This document shows, in pieces, positions 5,512 to 7,754 of a stretch of DNA of 7,754 nt (position 1 is the stretch's first letter; every line of letters starts with the position of its first letter). Both the position numbers and the translations under genes were made by a program. The stretch lies in assembly GCA_012841675.1 (NCBI GenBank), contig DUUG01000340.1, positions 1 to 7,754 of the forward strand, read 5' to 3'. The notes beneath the pieces are model-generated. The model searched no databases, was not told where the DNA came from, and was given only the letters and a program-made list of their open reading frames with translations. The stretch is from Clostridiales bacterium (GTDB lineage Bacteria; Bacillota; Clostridia; Oscillospirales; QAMX01).

Positions 5512-6444
5512 CAATTTAACTATGTGGCGGAAGATGCGCAGAAAAAGAGAAAAAAGGGCAGCATAGAAGCCGATTCCAAGCCTCACGCTATGCAGCTTTT
5601 GATGAAGGATGGACTGTTTCCTGTTTCCATCGTTGACGTTTTGCAGGATGAGCGGGAGAAAAACGAAAACATCTTCACAAGGGACATCTCATTTGTTAGT
5701 ATCTATAACAAGAAAATAAGCAAAAAGAAGCTGCTCACCTTTGCCAACCAGATGGCCATCATGGTAAAAGCCGGTGTTTCGTTGACAACGGCCATGGACG
5801 TTCTCACGACAGAAGAAAGCGATAAATCTTTAAAAAAGATTCTCGAACATATCCGAGCGGATCTTCATCTCGGTGTGCATTTGTCGGACGCGATGAAGAA
5901 ATTCAAGGCATTTCCCGAAATTGTTATAAGTATGGTGGAAGCCGGTGAAACAGACGGACGATTAGAAGTCTTTAGGCTTGCCATAGGGCGGCTTAGTTTA
6001 AAACTTCCGGTCATTGGAAAGCTGCAAAAAAGAGTGTACGCCGCGCGGTTTTGCGAGGTGTTGTCGTCTATGTCCCTGGCCGGCATTGATATTACGCAGG
6101 GATTTCTGGTGACGGCCAATACCATTAAAAATGCCTATATTTACAAGATTTTGATGCAGAATATGGACGATATTCGCTTGGGATCGTCTATTTCCGCGGC
6201 GGTAAGCAAAAACAACGCGTTTGATAAGCTGCTGCTTTCCATGATCCATACGGGTGAAGAGTCTGGTATGCTGCCAGAGACTTTGGGGAAAATGGCCGAG
6301 CTGTATGAAGAGCAGACCAATGAATCTATTAAGGCCATTAATGCTCTGCTGGAACCGCTGATGACGGTTTTGATTGCGGGTATTGTGGGTGTTGTGGTCA
6401 TTTCCATGGTTTTGCCTATGTTTGGCATGTACGATTTGTTTTAA
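5509..6444 (+). CDS. pilC: PilC/GspF-type inner-membrane platform protein, internally shortened
   Basis: PilC is the inner-membrane platform of type IV pilus machines and binds the assembly ATPases. The N-terminus (FNYVAEDAQKKRKKGSIEAD) is typical. The first T2SF domain starts at about residue 74 (LLTFANQMAIMVKAGVSL) and reaches SMVEAGETDGRLE at 141-153. The second T2SF domain follows almost directly from LKLPVIGKLQKRVYAARF (164-181) to the final membrane helix (about 284-303) and MYDLF. In normal PilC proteins of about 400 residues, some 85-100 residues lie between these points and contain the first two membrane helices. Here they are missing with the frame kept; the join is around nt 5968-5985. 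The 311-residue product would have one clear membrane helix and the halves would lie in altered topology, so function is doubtful. It lies 21 bases after the pilT stop, consistent with a pilT-pilC operon. Confidence 0.88.
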   Translation: MQFNYVAEDAQKKRKKGSIEADSKPHAMQLLMKDGLFPVSIVDVLQDEREKNENIFTRDISFVSIYNKKISKKKLLTFANQMAIMVKAGVSLTTAMDVLTTEESDKSLKKILEHIRADLHLGVHLSDAMKKFKAFPEIVISMVEAGETDGRLEVFRLAIGRLSLKLPVIGKLQKRVYAARFCEVLSSMSLAGIDITQGFLVTANTIKNAYIYKILMQNMDDIRLGSSISAAVSKNNAFDKLLLSMIHTGEESGMLPETLGKMAELYEEQTNESIKAINALLEPLMTVLIAGIVGVVVISMVLPMFGMYDLF

Positions 6445-6472
6445 CTATGGTTTCGAAACCTCTAACAATTTG

Positions 6473-6506
6473 AAAAGCCGTAGCGGACTTGCCGCTACGG
6501 CTTTTT
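6473..6506. terminator. Bidirectional intrinsic terminator after pilC
   Basis: A perfect 14-bp inverted repeat (6473-6486 and 6492-6505), containing GCCGTAGCGG and its complement, surrounds a five-base ACTTG loop and is followed by T5. Because the left arm begins with A4, it can also serve the minus-strand gene ending at 6539. It closes the pilT-pilC unit directly after pilC, so no further pilus gene is co-transcribed downstream. Confidence 0.9.
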
Positions 6507-6538
6507 CAACGATGCAGTTTATAACAAAAAAATTCCGC

Positions 6539-6994
6539 CTAATCGTCAAGTTCTAGGAATTTTTCAAAAATAGCGTAAGCCTCTTCAAACGATGCTGCCG
6601 GGCCATGATATATTTCCGTCTTATCCTCTGCTTTATCATGTATTATGAATTTCCAATATACCGGCTGCTTATTCTTTAGAATGGCTCTTGCAATAATTGT
6701 GTAATTACCATCGTCAAAAGGTTTCCCAGTTTTGAAACCGTAGAAAATATTATATGGCGTAATCGTAAAATTGCGGGACCGATACGCCATCCATTTGCGG
6801 GACTCTGGTGAAGCCTCCGGTCTCAACGACGGACACTTTTCGTCGTTCAAAGTAAATGTCCCCGAAATATGCGTCGGATAAAAACGGTAATGGTGAAAAT
6901 GCAGCTCATAAGACAGCTCGATTTCTGGTTCTTTACTATGCTCACTATAATTAAAGGCTTTTAATGTCCCTTCGGCATATGTGATTTTATACAG
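6539..6994 (-). pseudogene. Hypothetical protein with 5' end replaced by an IS element
   Basis: A minus-strand frame is open from about 6994 to TAG at 6541-6539, about 151 residues. I do not recognise the family. The protein is soluble and rich in Tyr, Phe, His and Glu; it includes alternating stretches such as IELSYELHFHHYRFYPTHIS and a C-terminal helix SFEEAYAIFEKFLELDD. No membrane helix or signal peptide is seen. The only in-frame ATG (Met in RKWMAYRS) lies far inside. A TTG at 6850 would give 103 residues, but protein-like sequence clearly continues upstream of it. The frame ends at TGA 6997-6995, inside the presumed IS end, so the original start codon has been separated by the insertion. 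The bidirectional terminator at 6473-6506 lies just downstream. It is probably an inactive gene remnant. Confidence 0.6.
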
Positions 6995-7754
6995 TCAAGT
7001 CCATTTTAGTGTGTAAATTACCTCGGGTGATCAGATTCTATGTTAAACCGGGAAACCCGTTACAATGTCTGCCTTCTGGAACTTCTTCCTTAGGCGGCCT
7101 GCTGTTCGCTACTGGAAGAGCTTGAGGAAACCTGGTGATAGATATCCAGATTCAGATAGATCCTACCAGAAGACCATTTTTCATCGTGCTCGATAAGGAG
7201 CGCTCCCATCAGTCGAATTGCAGATAATTCGTTCGGGAATATCCGGATTACCCGCTCCCGGCGCCGGATTTCCTGATTCAGCCGCTCCACCCCATTGGTG
7301 GTCCTGAGGCGCTTTCGTATGTTTAAAGGCAGGCTCAGTACAGCAGTGATATCATCAAATGCCTGGTCAAGGAAATCCATAGCTTTCGGCGCGGCAGCTT
7401 CGTATTGCTGAATGATTCGTTGCTTTGCTGCTCTGGCGCTCTCCTCATCCGTTGCTTCATAAATCTGGCGCAGGTCCTCCTTTAATGCAGGCTGCAGGGA
7501 TTTAGGCGCTTTATCCAGAAGGTTCCTTGAAAAGTGAGTTTGACATCCTTGCCAGCTGGATCCCTGGAAGTGTCTTCGGACGGCGGCCACAAGGCCAGCG
7601 TGATTGTCAGAAGTGATTAGCCTCGGCTCTTTCAATCCTCTGGATTTCAACGATTGGAAGAACTCACTCCAACTGGTTTCTGATTCGCTGTCTGCTAGAT
7701 GGAAGCCGATGATTTCCCGTTGGCCGCCTTCATTAAACCCGACAGCAATGAGTA
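6993..7754 (-). mobile_element. IS256-family insertion sequence, one end and most of the transposase
   Basis: The element covers the right side of the window and continues beyond it. Its transposase is on the minus strand with the 3' end at 7090, leaving about 95 noncoding bases to the element end. The likely terminal repeat region is about 6993-7020 (GTCAAGTCCATTTTAGTGTG). The exact outer base cannot be fixed because the other inverted repeat and the target duplication (usually 8-9 bases in this family) are outside the window. The noncoding part also holds a small CGGG-AAA-CCCG hairpin near 7047-7057. The element lies at the 5' end of the hypothetical gene to its left. Confidence 0.75.
7090..7754 (-). 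CDS. IS256-family (Mutator-type) DDE transposase, C-terminal part
   Basis: About 220 residues are visible from the right edge to TAA at 7092-7090. The readable frame enters at the edge with LIAVGFNEGGQREIIGFHLA, the strand that follows the first catalytic Asp of this family; that Asp lies outside the window. The second catalytic Asp is in ITSDNHAGL, followed by the family's C-x-x-H pair in WQGCQTHFSRNLL. The catalytic Glu is in TTNGVERLNQEIRRR. The C-terminal segment RIFPNELSAIRLMGALLIE is also typical. Full-length proteins have about 390-410 residues, so roughly half is seen. The C-terminus has an odd run of seven serines before EQQAA. There is no frameshift in the visible part, so the copy may be active. 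It cuts and pastes or copies the element via a circular intermediate, as known for the family. Confidence 0.93.
   Translation of the reverse strand, partial: LIAVGFNEGGQREIIGFHLADSESETSWSEFFQSLKSRGLKEPRLITSDNHAGLVAAVRRHFQGSSWQGCQTHFSRNLLDKAPKSLQPALKEDLRQIYEATDEESARAAKQRIIQQYEAAAPKAMDFLDQAFDDITAVLSLPLNIRKRLRTTNGVERLNQEIRRRERVIRIFPNELSAIRLMGALLIEHDEKWSSGRIYLNLDIYHQVSSSSSSSEQQAA

Noticed and set aside
5505..5519. ATG at 5505 as the pilC start
   Set aside because: It is out of frame and stops after four codons; TTG 5509 gives the conserved PilC N-terminus at ideal distance from the ribosome binding site.
6539..6850. Complete 103-residue gene starting at TTG 6850
   Set aside because: Protein-like sequence continues upstream in the same frame to 6994 and no ribosome binding site stands before the TTG, so it is a fragment of a longer gene.

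Overview
The window looks like chromosomal DNA of a low-to-mid GC Firmicute, probably a clostridial or related anaerobe. The evidence is strong purine-rich ribosome binding sites, TTG starts, a COG4152/COG1668-type ABC exporter pair, Gram-positive-style type IV pilus genes and an IS256-type element. I cannot name the species from sequence alone.

Layout: 1-525 (+) is the C-terminal half of an EamA/DMT-family transporter that enters from the left edge. After an extended -10 promoter (558-566) comes a two-gene operon: an ABC ATPase (635-1522) and an ABC-2 permease (1519-2778), overlapping by ATGA. A bidirectional terminator (2782-2818) separates it from a convergent minus-strand pair. That pair is a Tyr/Asn-rich pilin-associated protein without its 5' end (3717-4842) and a prepilin-like protein with two prepilin leader motifs in one chain (3008-3727). 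The prepilin frame continues past an amber codon for 62 more codons, to 2819. At about 4840-4843 the strand switches abruptly. On the plus strand follow a pilT-type ATPase lacking both ends (4843-5487) and a shortened pilC (5509-6444), then a second bidirectional terminator (6473-6506). On the far right, a minus-strand hypothetical gene (6539-6994) has lost its 5' end to an IS256-family element whose transposase leaves the window (7090-7754).

Main point: the type IV pilus block is heavily rearranged. pilT lacks its first residues and everything after the middle of the His box. pilC lacks the segment that normally holds its first two membrane helices. Two prepilins appear fused in frame, and the large pilin-associated gene meets pilT head-to-head with no start codon on either side. 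The neighbouring transporter genes look intact except for an ATG-TAG start-stop pair at the natural start of the ATPase gene. The simplest reading is a decaying or recombined pilus locus. A chimeric assembly, and for the two odd ambers a recoding event, are alternatives that the sequence alone cannot exclude.
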